Source of the DNA: Rhodocyclaceae bacterium
Lineage (GTDB): Bacteria > Pseudomonadota > Gammaproteobacteria > Burkholderiales > Rhodocyclaceae
Reading direction: 5' to 3'
Length of the DNA stretch: 43,155 bases
Assembly: GCA_020445665.1 (NCBI GenBank)
Contig: JAGRGD010000010.1
Coordinates: forward strand, 1 to 43,155
The translations under genes were made by a program, and so were the position numbers. Under the pieces are notes generated by a model that saw only the letters and a program-made list of their open reading frames with translations, was not told where the DNA came from and ran no database searches. Below, one piece after another: positions 26,625-35,963 of this stretch (its first letter is position 1; every line of letters starts with the position of its first letter).

Positions 26625-27359
26625 GTGCCGACAGACATCACCTGCCGCAACTGCCCGCTTCGGACCGCTCCCCCCTTCGCCGGGCAGGAGGGGCGAACGC
26701 TGGCCTTCGTCGAAGCCTTCCGGAAGGACCAGAGGCGGTACGACGCTGGCCAGACCATCATCCTCGAGGGCGCCAGCGAATCGCCGCTGATGACCGTCTT
26801 CTCGGGCTGGGCCTTCCGCTACCGCACACTCTCCGACGGCCGTCGCCAGATCCTCAACTTCCTGCTGCCGGGCGATTTCGTCGGCCTCCAGCAGGAACTC
26901 GACGCGGCGGCGACCCACGGCGTCGATGCCCTTACCGGGCTCGTCGCCTGCGTCTTCGACCGTCGCCGCCTGTGGACCCTGTACGAGGACTTCCCGCGCC
27001 TGGCCTACGATCTCACCTGGCTATGCGCCCACGAGGAACTGATCGTCGACGAGAACCTGGTCAGCGTTGGCCAGCGGCGCGCCAGCGAGCGCATCGCGAT
27101 GCTTCTGATCCACCTTTACAAGCGCGGCAGCGCGCTGGGCCTTTGCGAGTCGGGGGTACTGAACCTGCCCCTGGGCCAGCAGCACATCGCCGACGCCCTC
27201 GGACTGTCGCTGGTGCACACCAACAAGACCCTGCGCAGATTGCGCCTGGCCGGACTGATCGAACTGGATGGGGGCCGCCTGCGCATCGGTGAACTCGGCC
27301 AGCTTCAGCGCCTGGCCGACTACTACGGCCTGCCGGAGCGGCCCCGCCCGCTGATCTGA
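26625..27359 (+). CDS. Crp/Fnr-family transcriptional regulator
   Basis: I prefer GTG 26625, with GAGGAG at 26611-26616 before it, over ATG 26586; this gives 244 residues. An N-terminal C7-R-N-C10-PLR pair is followed by a cyclic-nucleotide-type beta-barrel (about 20-135, with YDAGQTIILEGASES and LLPGDFVGLQ) and a Crp-type helix-turn-helix (about 165-225, with LPLGQQHIADALGLSLVHTNKTLRRLR). Only two N-terminal cysteines are seen, fewer than the four usual for an Fnr [4Fe-4S] cluster, although more Cys occur later. Ligand and targets are unknown. The divergent BLUF gene suggests a light-linked circuit, which is an inference. Confidence 0.9.
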   Translation: MPTDITCRNCPLRTAPPFAGQEGRTLAFVEAFRKDQRRYDAGQTIILEGASESPLMTVFSGWAFRYRTLSDGRRQILNFLLPGDFVGLQQELDAAATHGVDALTGLVACVFDRRRLWTLYEDFPRLAYDLTWLCAHEELIVDENLVSVGQRRASERIAMLLIHLYKRGSALGLCESGVLNLPLGQQHIADALGLSLVHTNKTLRRLRLAGLIELDGGRLRIGELGQLQRLADYYGLPERPRPLI

Positions 27360-27401
27360 GCGCCGACTCGCGACGGAGGCAGGCCCGCGCAGCCAATCCG
27401 C

Positions 27402-29039
27402 CTAGATCGAGAAGCGCTTCGTCGTCTCGCGCAGTCCCGACGACAGGCGATCCAGCGACTCCATCGATACCAGCGTCTGGCGCATCGACTGGTTGGACCC
27501 GTCGCACATGAGGGCGATCTGTTCGACCTGCTGGGCAATCGCCGTGCTCGCGCCACTCTGCTCGCGGGTCGAGGCAGCGACATCCCGGATGTTTCGCAGC
27601 GACGCCTCGGTCGCCACATTGATCTGGTCGAGCGAGTGCGCAGCTTCTTCAACCAGGGCAACACCGTCGGTCACCTGCAGGCTGACACAGGCCATCGATT
27701 CCACAGCCGCGGCGGTCTCCCCGGCGACACCCTTGATCATGTCTTCGATCTGGACAGTCGCGCTGGCGGTCCGCTCCGCGAGCCCCCGGACCTCGTCCGC
27801 GACGACCGCGAAACCACGCCCCTGCTCCCCCGCCCTGGCAGCCTCGATGGCCGCATTGAGCGCCAGCAGGTTCGTCTGGGCGGCGATTTCCTTGATCACG
27901 TTGGCGATCCCGCTGATCTCCGTAGCGCGGGTCGCCATGTGCTGGATCTGGACCTTGGCGTCCTCGACCGTGCCGGCGACGCGCTTCATCCCCTCGGCGG
28001 CGCGAATCGCCTGTTGGCGGCCATCGCCGGCCAGTCGGGACGAGGTGGCCGAAGCTTCTTCGGTTTCGCCGGTGTTTTCCGAGATGTGATTGATGCTGAC
28101 GGTCATCTCTTCCACCGCGGCCGCAATCGACGCCGTCGCATCGGTCTGGCGGTTCGTGGCGTCGGCCACCTCGCGCGCCAGGGCGGCAACCGAGGCCGAA
28201 TTGTCGGACACCTCGCTCGCGCCCTCGGCGATCGAAGCGACCGTCGTCCGCAACTCGGTCACCATCCGGCGCAGTGTACCCAGCAGGGAACCGGCTGCCC
28301 CCTTGACGACCACGTCGGCCCGGAGGTCCCCCTGCGCCACCTGCTGCATGATCTCGCAGGCGTAGGCGGGTTCGCCCCCCAGCTGGCGCGTGATGCCCCG
28401 CGCCACCATCAGGGCGAACAGGGTGACGACAGCGGCAAGGCCACTGGTGACCAACAGGTTCCACTGCAGCATGTCGGCGAAGGCCTCATCGACCGTCTCC
28501 AGGTAGATGCCCGTCCCGACGGCCCAGCCCCAGGGCTGGAAGGCCTGCACATAGGAGGTTTTCCGCTTGGGCGCCTCGCCGCTCTTGCGCGGCCAGACAT
28601 AGTCGACATAGGCCGAGCCGCCGCTGCGGGCGACCCGGGCGAATTCGTCGAACAGCGCGACCCCGTTCTGGTCGGTCCGGCCGCTCATGGACTTGCCTTC
28701 CGTCTCCGGCTTCAGGGGCGACAGCAGGGCCACGGCCTGGGCGTCGTACACAAAGACGTAGTTGCGGCCCTCGTCGTAGCGCACGGCGCGCAACGCGGCG
28801 AGTGCGCGTGCCTGGGCGTCGGCGCGGCTCAGAGCGCCGGCCCTCTCCTGATCGTGGAAGTGCGCCAGGATGTAGCCGGCCGATTCGACCAGGTGCTGGA
28901 CGCGCTTCTTTTCCAGCGCCTCGACGTCACCGCGGGTGTGCAGCGACGACAGGGTGGTCAGCGCCAGGAAGCCCAGCAGGGCTATGCCCACGACGATGGC
29001 CAGCCGCCAGGTGACGGGCAGTGAGGACAGGGATCTCAT
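27402..29039 (-). CDS. Methyl-accepting chemotaxis protein with single Cache sensor
   Basis: ATG 29039 has GGAG before it and gives 545 residues. A transmembrane helix (about 11-30) is followed by a periplasmic single Cache-type domain (about 35-185, with [18 protein letters not shown] and [15 protein letters not shown]), a second membrane helix (about 190-210), a HAMP-like linker, and the signalling hairpin. Its tip, [20 protein letters not shown] then [16 protein letters not shown], is the universal contact for CheA/CheW. The Cache type often senses small organic acids; the ligand here is unknown. A weak sigma-28-like element lies upstream (29099-29126). Confidence 0.93.
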   Translation of the reverse strand: MRSLSSLPVTWRLAIVVGIALLGFLALTTLSSLHTRGDVEALEKKRVQHLVESAGYILAHFHDQERAGALSRADAQARALAALRAVRYDEGRNYVFVYDAQAVALLSPLKPETEGKSMSGRTDQNGVALFDEFARVARSGGSAYVDYVWPRKSGEAPKRKTSYVQAFQPWGWAVGTGIYLETVDEAFADMLQWNLLVTSGLAAVVTLFALMVARGITRQLGGEPAYACEIMQQVAQGDLRADVVVKGAAGSLLGTLRRMVTELRTTVASIAEGASEVSDNSASVAALAREVADATNRQTDATASIAAAVEEMTVSINHISENTGETEEASATSSRLAGDGRQQAIRAAEGMKRVAGTVEDAKVQIQHMATRATEISGIANVIKEIAAQTNLLALNAAIEAARAGEQGRGFAVVADEVRGLAERTASATVQIEDMIKGVAGETAAAVESMACVSLQVTDGVALVEEAAHSLDQINVATEASLRNIRDVAASTREQSGASTAIAQQVEQIALMCDGSNQSMRQTLVSMESLDRLSSGLRETTKRFSI

Positions 29040-29098
29040 GAAGGTTCTCCGGAACAAGCGTGCAGCCAATCGCCGCGACCGGCGGCAAGTCGCTACGA

Positions 29099-29126
29099 CT
29101 AACGGCATACGCCGGAGCGCACTTTG
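29099..29126 (-). promoter_or_regulatory. Weak sigma-28-like promoter for the Cache chemoreceptor
   Basis: On the - strand CAAA (29126-29123) is followed after 16 bases by GCCGTTAG (29106-29099). The sigma-28 consensus is TAAA, 15 bases, GCCGATAA, so one -35 base, the spacer and two -10 positions deviate. It lies about 60 bases upstream of the chemoreceptor start, a fitting distance. Confidence 0.3.
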
Positions 29127-29251
29127 CAACATTCTGTGCCGCGTCAGCCCGTACTCTCAGCAAGCGCATCTGGCGCATCCGCTCTCCGGGAAGCGCCGAT
29201 CGTTGGGGCTTCATCACTGCCCCGGGGATCCGCTGTCGCGGCGATCGCCGA

Positions 29252-31099
29252 CTACTGCGCCGCCTTGAGGCGCGCCTTGCCGTTCTCGCCCCGCTCGCGG
29301 GCCTTCTGGGGCTCTTCGGGGTCGGCGTCGATCAGCGCGATGATCGACCAGCCTGGGCCGGGCTCGGTATCGATCTCCGCCGAGAACACCTCCAGGTTGC
29401 CCTTCGGGTCCACCGCGAAGAGCGGTGTCGCCCGGTCCCCGTGGCGCTCCCGGAAATGCGCCAGCGTGAAGCTCTCGGACAGGTTCGTGCGGCGAATCTC
29501 GGCGCCCCGGTAGAGCCGGCGCGAGAGGTCAACGTAGGTCACCTCCGATCCGAAGGCCGTGCGCCCCTGGCGCGCCACGTCGGCGCGGCCGCCGGCGTTG
29601 CCACCGATGCGCAGCGAGAACACCTCACGGGCACCGAACTGGTCGCGGTAGCGGTTGCAGGCCAGGCCGTTCAGATGCGCGTCGGCGGTGAGGGCCAGCA
29701 GATGCCCGAGCCCGGAGGTGTCGAGATAGAGTTCGGCGTGCTCGGACAGGGGGTTGCCGTAGTAGGAGCGCAGGCCCGCCATGCGCGCCCGGCTGACGTT
29801 GTCCCACAGGGTGTCGGTCAGCATCACCCGGACCTTCTGCTGGTCGAGGGCCTTGGCGACGGCCCGCGCCAGCGGGTTGGCGCCGATGATCAGGAAGCCG
29901 TGGGGGTCCGGCTCGGACACCCCCAGCCAGCGCGCCAGCGAACTGGCGGTCAGGCTCTGGAACACCACCGTTCCGATGATCACGACGAAGGTCATCGGCA
30001 CCAGCAGGGCCGCCTGCTCGTAGCCCAGTTGCTCGAGCTTGATCGCGAACAGGGCGCTGACCGCCGCGGCGACGATGCCCCGCGGCGCGATCCACGCCAG
30101 CAGCGCCCGCTCGCCCATCCCCAGGCTCGACCCCCAGGTGCAGTAGGCGACCTTGAGCGGGCGGGCGACGAACTGCACGGCCAGGAACACCCCGACCACC
30201 AGCCCGCCCAGCTCGGACAGGCGCGCAAAGTCGAGGCGTGCGGCGAGCAGGATGAAGAGCACCGTGATCAGGAGCAGGGAGAGGCTCTCCTTGAAGGCCA
30301 GGATCTCCTCGATCGGCACCCCCTTGCGGTTTCCGAGATAGATGCCCATGACCGTCACGGCCAGCAGGCCCGACTCCTCGGCGAACTCGTTGGAGAGGGC
30401 GAAGGCGGCGAACACCGCCGCCAGCGTCGCGATGTTGTAGAGGTAGGCGGGCAGCCAGTCCCGCCGCAGGGCCTCGCCGAGCAGGTAGCCGACGACAATG
30501 CCGCTGCCAGCGCCGATGCCGACGACCGAGACGAAGGCGAGCAGGGTCTGGCTGAAGGCGCCGCCCGCCTCGCGACTGACGATGAACTCGAACACCAGCA
30601 CCGCGAGCAGGGCGCCGATCGGGTCGATGATGATGCCTTCCCAGCGCAGGATGTTGGCCACCTTGGCGGTAGGCCGCACGCTGCGCAGCATCGGCACGAT
30701 CACGGTAGGCCCGGTGACCACCATGATCGCCCCGAAGAGGGTCGCCAGCTCCCAGGTGAAACCCGCCAGCCAGCGGGTGGCCAGGGTGGTGACCAGCCAG
30801 GTCACCAGCACGCCGCTGGTGACGAAGCGGCGCACCACGTGCTCCATGCCCCGGATCTCGGCAAATTCGAGGGTCAGGCTGCCTTCGAACAGGATCACCG
30901 CGACGGACAGGGAAACGAAGGGGAACAGCAGGTCACCCAGCAGGGCGTCGGGGTCGAGCCAGCCCGTGACGGGACCGGCCACGACGCCGGTCAGGAGCAG
31001 GAACAGGATGGCGGGCAGGCGCAGCTTCCAGGCGAGGAACTGGCAGGCCCCGCCGGCGACCGTGAGGATCGCCAGCGTCAGCATGATGTGTTCGCTCAT
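29252..31099 (-). CDS. CPA1-family cation:proton antiporter with C-terminal nucleotide-binding domain
   Basis: The 615-residue protein has about 12-13 membrane helices over residues 1-395 with NhaP-type marks: LFEGSLTLEF, TGPTVIVPMLRSVRP, and NILRWEGIIIDPIGALLAVLVFE, where the Asp of the IIDP motif is the expected ion-binding residue. The end (about 400-615) starts with GFLIIGANPLARAVAKAL, a Rossmann-like glycine motif as in RCK/TrkA-N domains, and could gate the carrier by nucleotide binding. It exchanges Na+ or K+ for H+ for pH and salt control. It lies between two chemoreceptor genes on the same strand. Confidence 0.9.
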   Translation of the reverse strand: MSEHIMLTLAILTVAGGACQFLAWKLRLPAILFLLLTGVVAGPVTGWLDPDALLGDLLFPFVSLSVAVILFEGSLTLEFAEIRGMEHVVRRFVTSGVLVTWLVTTLATRWLAGFTWELATLFGAIMVVTGPTVIVPMLRSVRPTAKVANILRWEGIIIDPIGALLAVLVFEFIVSREAGGAFSQTLLAFVSVVGIGAGSGIVVGYLLGEALRRDWLPAYLYNIATLAAVFAAFALSNEFAEESGLLAVTVMGIYLGNRKGVPIEEILAFKESLSLLLITVLFILLAARLDFARLSELGGLVVGVFLAVQFVARPLKVAYCTWGSSLGMGERALLAWIAPRGIVAAAVSALFAIKLEQLGYEQAALLVPMTFVVIIGTVVFQSLTASSLARWLGVSEPDPHGFLIIGANPLARAVAKALDQQKVRVMLTDTLWDNVSRARMAGLRSYYGNPLSEHAELYLDTSGLGHLLALTADAHLNGLACNRYRDQFGAREVFSLRIGGNAGGRADVARQGRTAFGSEVTYVDLSRRLYRGAEIRRTNLSESFTLAHFRERHGDRATPLFAVDPKGNLEVFSAEIDTEPGPGWSIIALIDADPEEPQKARERGENGKARLKAAQ

Positions 31100-31207
31100 G
31101 ATCGGTGGGGCGCGACGGCTGCTGCGAGGGGGCCGGCTGGCCGGCGGAAGGGGAAATTCTGGCGCGTCATTGCACCGATGATAGCGAAGGCCGGTGACGC
31201 CCAGAAG

Positions 31208-31242
31208 AAAAAACGCCGCGCCGGATTGCCCCGGTCGCGGCG
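31208..31242 (-). terminator. Rho-independent terminator after the CZB chemoreceptor gene
   Basis: On the - strand a GC-rich stem (31242-31231 with 31224-31214, one bulge) is followed directly by six T residues (31213-31208). This is the best classical terminator in the window, standing 20 bases after the stop of the CZB chemoreceptor gene. Confidence 0.85.
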
Positions 31243-31262
31243 CCTCGCGTCAGGTGGTCCGC

Positions 31263-32357
31263 TCAATCGATGGTCGAGGCCGAAATCTGTTGCAGGGCGT
31301 TCATGACACCGGTGCTGCCCTCTTCCATCTGCTGGAGCAGGCCGATCGCGTCGCGATAGCGCTCCTCGGCCGCCACCTCGATGGCCTGCCGGCCGCTGGT
31401 GTGGACCTTGGCATGGGGCGCCTCGATGGCGCGATAGGCCGAGGTGTGGGCGAAGGCCTTGCCCGGGCCCTCGTAGTACCACTTGCCGAGCCGGCAGGCG
31501 GTATGGCTCGAGAAGTCCGACGGCCCCTTCTCCGAGTGCCCCGAAACGGCCCGATAGACCTCCATCTTGTAGATCAGGTGATCGAACTTGGCGAGCTCCA
31601 CGAAGCTCTGCACCGCCGAGCCCTGCATCACCGCCGCCATGCGGCGCGCCAGCTCGCACAGGTTGCCCATGCTCTCGCGGGCCGAGCGGCCTTCGGTGGC
31701 CGCCGTCGATGCCTGGCTGGAGAGGGCCTCGATGGTGACCTGGGTCTTGCCGGTCTCGCCCTGGATGGCGTTCACCAGGTCCGAGATCTCGTTGGTCGCG
31801 GTCGCGGTGCGCTCGGCGAGCTTGCGCACCTCGTCGGCGACGACCGCAAAGCCGCGGCCCTGCTCGCCCGCCCGCGCCGCCTCGATGGCGGCGTTGAGCG
31901 CCAGCAGGTTGGTCTGGTCGGCGATTTCGCGGATCAGCTGGACAATGCCGCCGATCTGCCCGGCGCGTTGGTTCAGTTGCTGGACCGAACCGGCGGTGTC
32001 CCGCGTCTCGGTGGCCAGCCGGTCCAGGCTGCTCGAGATATGTTCGATGGCGATGGCGCTCTTGTCCGCCGTCTCGGTGGATTCGGCCGCCGCAGCCTGC
32101 TCGGAGGTGAGCCGGCCCGCCAGTTCGCCGAAGGTGCCCTGCACATTGGTCAGCGAGGCGCTATAGACCTTCAGCTGGTCGAACAGCGACTCGAGCAGGT
32201 CGGCCCGCGCCCGCGCCACCTCGCACTCGCGATCATGGGCTTCGATGCGGGCCTCAAGTGCCTCGCTCTTCGCCTTCTCGTCGGCGAGGGCAGACTGCAG
32301 CCGCTTTACTTCGTCCCGGAGGCTCTCGACCTCCCGGTTGTTGCCAAACAGACCCAT
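31263..32357 (-). CDS. Soluble chemoreceptor with C-terminal CZB zinc-binding domain
   Basis: The 364-residue protein has no membrane helix: an N-terminal coiled coil (about 8-60), a methyl-accepting signalling hairpin with tip [20 protein letters not shown] (about 145-164) and [16 protein letters not shown], and a C-terminal CZB domain (about 250-345). Zinc-ligand candidates are His260 (KFDHLIYK), His285 and Cys288 in [13 protein letters not shown], and His315/His319 in PHAKVH. CZB receptors sense zinc and oxidants such as HOCl in the cytoplasm and relay this to CheA. A near-ideal sigma-28 promoter precedes the gene, and a strong terminator follows it, so it is probably transcribed alone. 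Confidence 0.94.
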   Translation of the reverse strand: MGLFGNNREVESLRDEVKRLQSALADEKAKSEALEARIEAHDRECEVARARADLLESLFDQLKVYSASLTNVQGTFGELAGRLTSEQAAAAESTETADKSAIAIEHISSSLDRLATETRDTAGSVQQLNQRAGQIGGIVQLIREIADQTNLLALNAAIEAARAGEQGRGFAVVADEVRKLAERTATATNEISDLVNAIQGETGKTQVTIEALSSQASTAATEGRSARESMGNLCELARRMAAVMQGSAVQSFVELAKFDHLIYKMEVYRAVSGHSEKGPSDFSSHTACRLGKWYYEGPGKAFAHTSAYRAIEAPHAKVHTSGRQAIEVAAEERYRDAIGLLQQMEEGSTGVMNALQQISASTID

Positions 32358-32408
32358 CTGGTTTCCCCTTGAATTCCAAGCCGCGTAGAAATACCGAAAC
32401 TGGATGAA

Positions 32409-32435
32409 TCTTCGGCCCGACAGGCGGTTTCTTTA
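32409..32435 (-). promoter_or_regulatory. Sigma-28 (FliA) promoter of the CZB chemoreceptor
   Basis: On the - strand TAAA (32435-32432) is followed after exactly 15 bases by GCCGAAGA (32416-32409); the consensus is TAAA, 15 bases, GCCGATAA (10 of 12 positions match). The start codon lies about 50 bases downstream. This places the receptor in the motility regulon. Confidence 0.75.
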
Positions 32436-32507
32436 GGCTGCCGTAAGGTCAATGACGAAATCCGTCCGGGAAGCACATGGTCACCCGAGCGTACGTTGCA
32501 GGGACAC

Positions 32508-33443
32508 TCATGACGGCGGGATCGCCCCCTTGCGTTCGACGATCAGCCGGTACGCGTCCGGCTCCCGGTGGCGCGCGAAATTGAACACCGAGCGCTTGTA
32601 CGAGAGGCCCAGGTCCAGATCGCAGCGGGCGATGGCCAGCTCGTCGCCCAGGGTCGTGCAGCGTCCGACGATCTCGCCTGAGGGCGCGACGATGATCGAG
32701 TTGCCGATCTGCTCGACCCCTTCCTCGAGGCCGGCCTTGGCCACGCCGACCACCCAGGTGCCGTTCTGGTAGGCGCCCGATTGCATCACCAGCTGGTTGT
32801 GGAAATGGGACAGGTCGTCGTGCTCGGGCGCCGGCGGGTTGTGCACCGGCGTGTTGTAGCCGATCAGCACCATCTCCACATCCTGCAGCCCCATCACGCG
32901 GTAGGTCTCCGGCCAGCGTCGGTCGTTGCAGATCGCCATGCCGATGTGGCCGCCGAAGGCGCGGAATACCGGGAAGCCGAGGTTGCCGGTCTCGAAGTAG
33001 CGCTTCTCCAGGTGCTGGAAGCGCCGCCACGGCTCGTGTTCATCGTGGCCCGGCAGGTGGATCTTGCGGTACTTGCCGGCGATGGCGCCCTGCTTGTCCA
33101 CCAGGATGCTGGTGTTGAAGCGCCGGGTGCGGCCATCCTCTTCGGCCAGCTCCGCGTAGCCGAGATAGAAGCCCACCCCGAGCCGCCGGGCCGCCTCGAA
33201 CAGCGGGCGGGTCTCCGGCCCGGGCATCTCGCGCTCGAAGAAGCGGTCCACCTCGGCCTGCTCCGCCATGTACCAGCGAGGGAAGAAGGTGGTGAGCGCC
33301 AGTTCCGGGAACACGACCAGATCGCAGCCGTGGCCGGCGGCCTGCTCGAGCAGGCGGGTCAGCCGCGCGACGACCGCGGGCCGGCCCTCGTCCCGCGCGA
33401 TGGGGCCGAGCTGCGCGGCGCCGACGGTGATGATGCGAGGCAT
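32508..33443 (-). CDS. Nitrilase-superfamily amidohydrolase, N-carbamoyl-D-amino-acid hydrolase-like
   Basis: The 311-residue cytoplasmic enzyme has the nitrilase triad at the very positions known for Agrobacterium D-carbamoylase: Glu47 in FPELALTTFFPRW, Lys127 in KYRKIHLPG and Cys172 in AICNDRRWPETYRV. The motifs VLIGYNTPVHNPP and FHNQLVMQSGAYQNGTWV also match that family. The family splits N-carbamoyl-D-amino acids into amino acid, CO2 and ammonia. It starts 3 bases after the stop of the M20 carbamoylase gene, so both are in one operon with a diaminopropionate lyase; the true substrate may therefore be a different carbamoyl or ureido compound. Confidence 0.88.
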   Translation of the reverse strand: MPRIITVGAAQLGPIARDEGRPAVVARLTRLLEQAAGHGCDLVVFPELALTTFFPRWYMAEQAEVDRFFEREMPGPETRPLFEAARRLGVGFYLGYAELAEEDGRTRRFNTSILVDKQGAIAGKYRKIHLPGHDEHEPWRRFQHLEKRYFETGNLGFPVFRAFGGHIGMAICNDRRWPETYRVMGLQDVEMVLIGYNTPVHNPPAPEHDDLSHFHNQLVMQSGAYQNGTWVVGVAKAGLEEGVEQIGNSIIVAPSGEIVGRCTTLGDELAIARCDLDLGLSYKRSVFNFARHREPDAYRLIVERKGAIPPS

Positions 33444-33446
33444 GGA

Positions 33447-34682
33447 TCATTCCCCTTCGTTGCAGAGGCCGAGCAGGGTGTCGAGCAGCACCCCCGCGCC
33501 GGCCACCAGGTCGTCCGGCGCGGTATGTTCGGCCGGGTTGTGGCTGATGCCGCCGACGCTCGGCACGAAGATCATCGCGGTCGGGCAGACCCGCGACAGC
33601 ATCTGGGCGTCGTGTCCGGCACCGGAGGTCATCGGCCGGTGCGTCAGCCCGCGCCCCGCCGCGGCGGCGGCGATGCGCGCGGCGATCGCCGGGTCGAAGC
33701 GCACCGGCTCGAAGCGGGCCAGCGACCGGCGCTCGATGGCGACCCCCTCCTCCGCCGCGAGCTGGTCGAGGAAGTCGGAGAGCCGGCGCTCGGCCGCCTG
33801 CAGCAGCGCCTCGTCGGTGTTGCGCAGGTCCACCGTCAGCGTCGCCTGGGCGGCGATCACGTTGATCAGGTTGGGCACCAGGTCCACCTTGCCGACCGTG
33901 GCGACCTGGCTGCCGCCCATCTCCGAGGCCAGCCGGCGCACGAAGCAGGCGATCGCGGCCGCGACGTAGCCGGCGTCGTGGCGCAGGCGCATCGGCGTGG
34001 TGCCGGCATGGTTGGACTGGCCGCGGACCCGGATCTCCTGCCAGGAGATGCCCTGGAGGTCCTCGACCGCGCCGATCCGGACCCCCTCGGCGTCCAGCAC
34101 CGGGCCCTGTTCGATGTGCAGCTCGACGAAGGCGTGGGGGCGCGGCTCGCCCAGCGGCGCCGTACCGGCGTAGCCGATGCGGCGCAGCTCGTCGCCGAGC
34201 ACCGCGCCGTCGATACCCCGCACGGCGAGCGCCTCGTCGGGGGCAAGGCCGCCGGCGAAGACCAGCGAGCCCAGCATGTCCGGCGCGAAGCGGGCGCCCT
34301 CCTCGTCGGTGAACACCGCCACCACGAGGCCCCGCTCGGTGTCGACCCCGGCGTCGTTCAGCGCGGCGACGACCTCGAGGCCGGCGAGCACGCCGAGGTT
34401 GCCGTCGTAGGCGCCGCCGGTACGCACGGTGTCGATGTGGGAGCCGGTCATCACCGGCGCCAGGTCGGGGCGCCGCCCCGCCCGCAGGCCGAAGAGGTTG
34501 CCGATCGGGTCCACCGAGACGGTCAGCCCCAGGTCGCGCATCCATGCCACCACCTGGTCGCGGCCGGCCTTGTCGTCGTCGCTCAGGGCCAGCCTGCAGC
34601 AGGCGCCGGTCGGCGTGCGGCCGATCGCGGCGAGGCTGTCGAGGCGCGCGAGCAGGCGCGGGCCGTCGATGGCCGGTGTCAT
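33447..34682 (-). CDS. M20-family N-carbamoyl amidohydrolase (hydantoinase/carbamoylase type)
   Basis: ATG 34682 overlaps the stop of the lyase gene (ATGA). The 411-residue dinuclear metal enzyme has the family ligands: His82 (GSHIDTV), Asp93 (AYDGNLG), Glu127/Glu128 (FTDEEGARF), His189 (ELHIEQGP) and His381 (ISHNPAEHT). His225 in SNHAGTTPM sits in the dimer/substrate loop. Relatives are L-N-carbamoylases, allantoate amidohydrolases and beta-ureidopropionases, which remove a carbamoyl group as CO2 and ammonia. The exact substrate cannot be told from these residues, but its neighbours point to a ureido amino acid. Confidence 0.9.
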   Translation of the reverse strand: MTPAIDGPRLLARLDSLAAIGRTPTGACCRLALSDDDKAGRDQVVAWMRDLGLTVSVDPIGNLFGLRAGRRPDLAPVMTGSHIDTVRTGGAYDGNLGVLAGLEVVAALNDAGVDTERGLVVAVFTDEEGARFAPDMLGSLVFAGGLAPDEALAVRGIDGAVLGDELRRIGYAGTAPLGEPRPHAFVELHIEQGPVLDAEGVRIGAVEDLQGISWQEIRVRGQSNHAGTTPMRLRHDAGYVAAAIACFVRRLASEMGGSQVATVGKVDLVPNLINVIAAQATLTVDLRNTDEALLQAAERRLSDFLDQLAAEEGVAIERRSLARFEPVRFDPAIAARIAAAAAGRGLTHRPMTSGAGHDAQMLSRVCPTAMIFVPSVGGISHNPAEHTAPDDLVAGAGVLLDTLLGLCNEGE

Positions 34683-35902
34683 CGCCGCACCTCGTCCGCG
34701 GTGCGACCCACCACCTCCCGGTAGATCGCCGGGTCGGTGTCGCCCTCGCTGCCGATCAGCAGCACGCGGCTGCCCTCGTCGAGGCGCAGGATGTCGCGAA
34801 TCGGCTCGTTGTCGGCGGTGGCCAGCAGCAGCGCCAGGCCGGAGGCGCCGGTCTCGCCCGAGACGATGGCCGGGTCGGCGCCGGACGGTTCGGCAAAGAC
34901 CCGCATGCCTTCGAGCGCGAAGGCATCGTCGACCGTCGCGAAGGCATCGGCGCCGCCGGCGAGGATCTCCCACGCCACCGGCGACACCTCGCCGCAGGCG
35001 AGCCCGGCCATCACGGTCTCCAGGTCGCCCTGCACCGCGACCGGGTGGCCGGCGAGGCCGCTCTGGTAGAGGCAGGCCGCATTGACCGGCTCGACCACCG
35101 TGAAGCGGGGGCGCCCGGGCCCCCAGGCCAGCCAGAACGCCGCGCACACCGAGGCCGCCAGCGCGCCGACGCCGGCCTGCACGAAGACGTGGGTCGGCGG
35201 CTCGGGCGTCTGGTAGATGATCTCCCGCGCCATCACGCCATAGCCGTGCATGACGTCGATGGGGATGTCGCGGTAGCCCTCGTAGGTGGTGTCGGAGACG
35301 ACGGTCCAGCCGTTCTTCTCCGCCTCGGCGGCGGCGTGGCGGACGGAGTCGTCGTAGTTGCCGGGCACCCGCACCACCTCGGCGCCGTAGCGGGCGATCG
35401 CCGCCCGACGCCCCTCGCTGACCGTGGCATGGATGTAGATGACACAGCGGCAGCCGAAGAGCTGCGCCCCCCAGGCCACCGAGCGGCCATGGTTGCCATC
35501 GGTGGCGCAGGTCACCGTCAGGCTGCGCACCTCGTCGATATAGCGGCCACCCAGGATGTCGGCGGGCCGGGGCATCGGCACGCCATGACGCGCCGCGATG
35601 TGCCTGGCGATCAGGCGGTAGACGGCGTAGGCGCCACCGAGCGCCTTGAAGCTGCCCAGCCCGAATCGGCCGCTCTCGTCCTTGTACTGCAACGCGCCGA
35701 GACCGAGCTGGCTCGCCAGCGTCGGCAGACCCAGCAGCGGCGTCTCGCGATAGCCCGGCCAGTCGCGGATGGCCGCCTCGGCCCGGTCGAAGCCCGCGCC
35801 GTCCAGGATCGTCTCGCGTGCCGGCCCATAGGGTGCCCCGGGGCCGGCGGCCCGCGGATTGGCAAGGACCGACGCGCCCTCGGCGACGGCTATGTTCGTC
35901 AT
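34679..35902 (-). CDS. dpaL: 2,3-diaminopropionate ammonia-lyase (PLP)
   Basis: The 407-residue fold-type II PLP enzyme matches diaminopropionate ammonia-lyase (YgeX type): Lys86 in GLGSFKALGGAYAV for PLP, TCATDGNHGRSVAWGAQLFG for phosphate and ring binding, YEGYRDIPIDVMHGYGVMA, QAGVGALAASV and GETGASGLALL. It converts 2,3-diaminopropionate to pyruvate and two ammonia. A strong GAGGAGGGAAGGG ribosome site precedes ATG 35902. A 13-bp hairpin separates it from the TRAP binding-protein gene. Its stop overlaps the carbamoylase start. Confidence 0.92.
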   Translation of the reverse strand: MTNIAVAEGASVLANPRAAGPGAPYGPARETILDGAGFDRAEAAIRDWPGYRETPLLGLPTLASQLGLGALQYKDESGRFGLGSFKALGGAYAVYRLIARHIAARHGVPMPRPADILGGRYIDEVRSLTVTCATDGNHGRSVAWGAQLFGCRCVIYIHATVSEGRRAAIARYGAEVVRVPGNYDDSVRHAAAEAEKNGWTVVSDTTYEGYRDIPIDVMHGYGVMAREIIYQTPEPPTHVFVQAGVGALAASVCAAFWLAWGPGRPRFTVVEPVNAACLYQSGLAGHPVAVQGDLETVMAGLACGEVSPVAWEILAGGADAFATVDDAFALEGMRVFAEPSGADPAIVSGETGASGLALLLATADNEPIRDILRLDEGSRVLLIGSEGDTDPAIYREVVGRTADEVRR

Positions 35903-35919
35903 TCCCTTCCCTCCTCGAT

Positions 35920-35946
35920 GGCGGGGTGCCGGACCGGCACCCCGCC
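35920..35946. repeat. Perfect 13-bp stem-loop between dctP and dpaL
   Basis: Bases 35920-35932 and 35934-35946 are exact reverse complements around one base. It lies after the binding-protein stop and before the dpaL ribosome site, inside the operon. Without a T-tract it is more likely an mRNA 3'-end stabiliser for the abundant binding protein, or a leaky terminator, than a full stop. Confidence 0.7.
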
Positions 35947-35963
35947 GGCAGGCAGACGCCCGC

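Noticed and set aside
29119-29143. Sigma-54-like GGCAC...TTGC element upstream of the Cache chemoreceptor on the - strand
   Set aside because: There are 11 bases between GG and GC where sigma-54 requires 10, and its spacing is strict.
29060-31306. 748-codon + strand open frame antisense to the antiporter gene
   Set aside because: Same shadow composition (Gln/His/Asp runs), while the - strand shows a well-supported antiporter.
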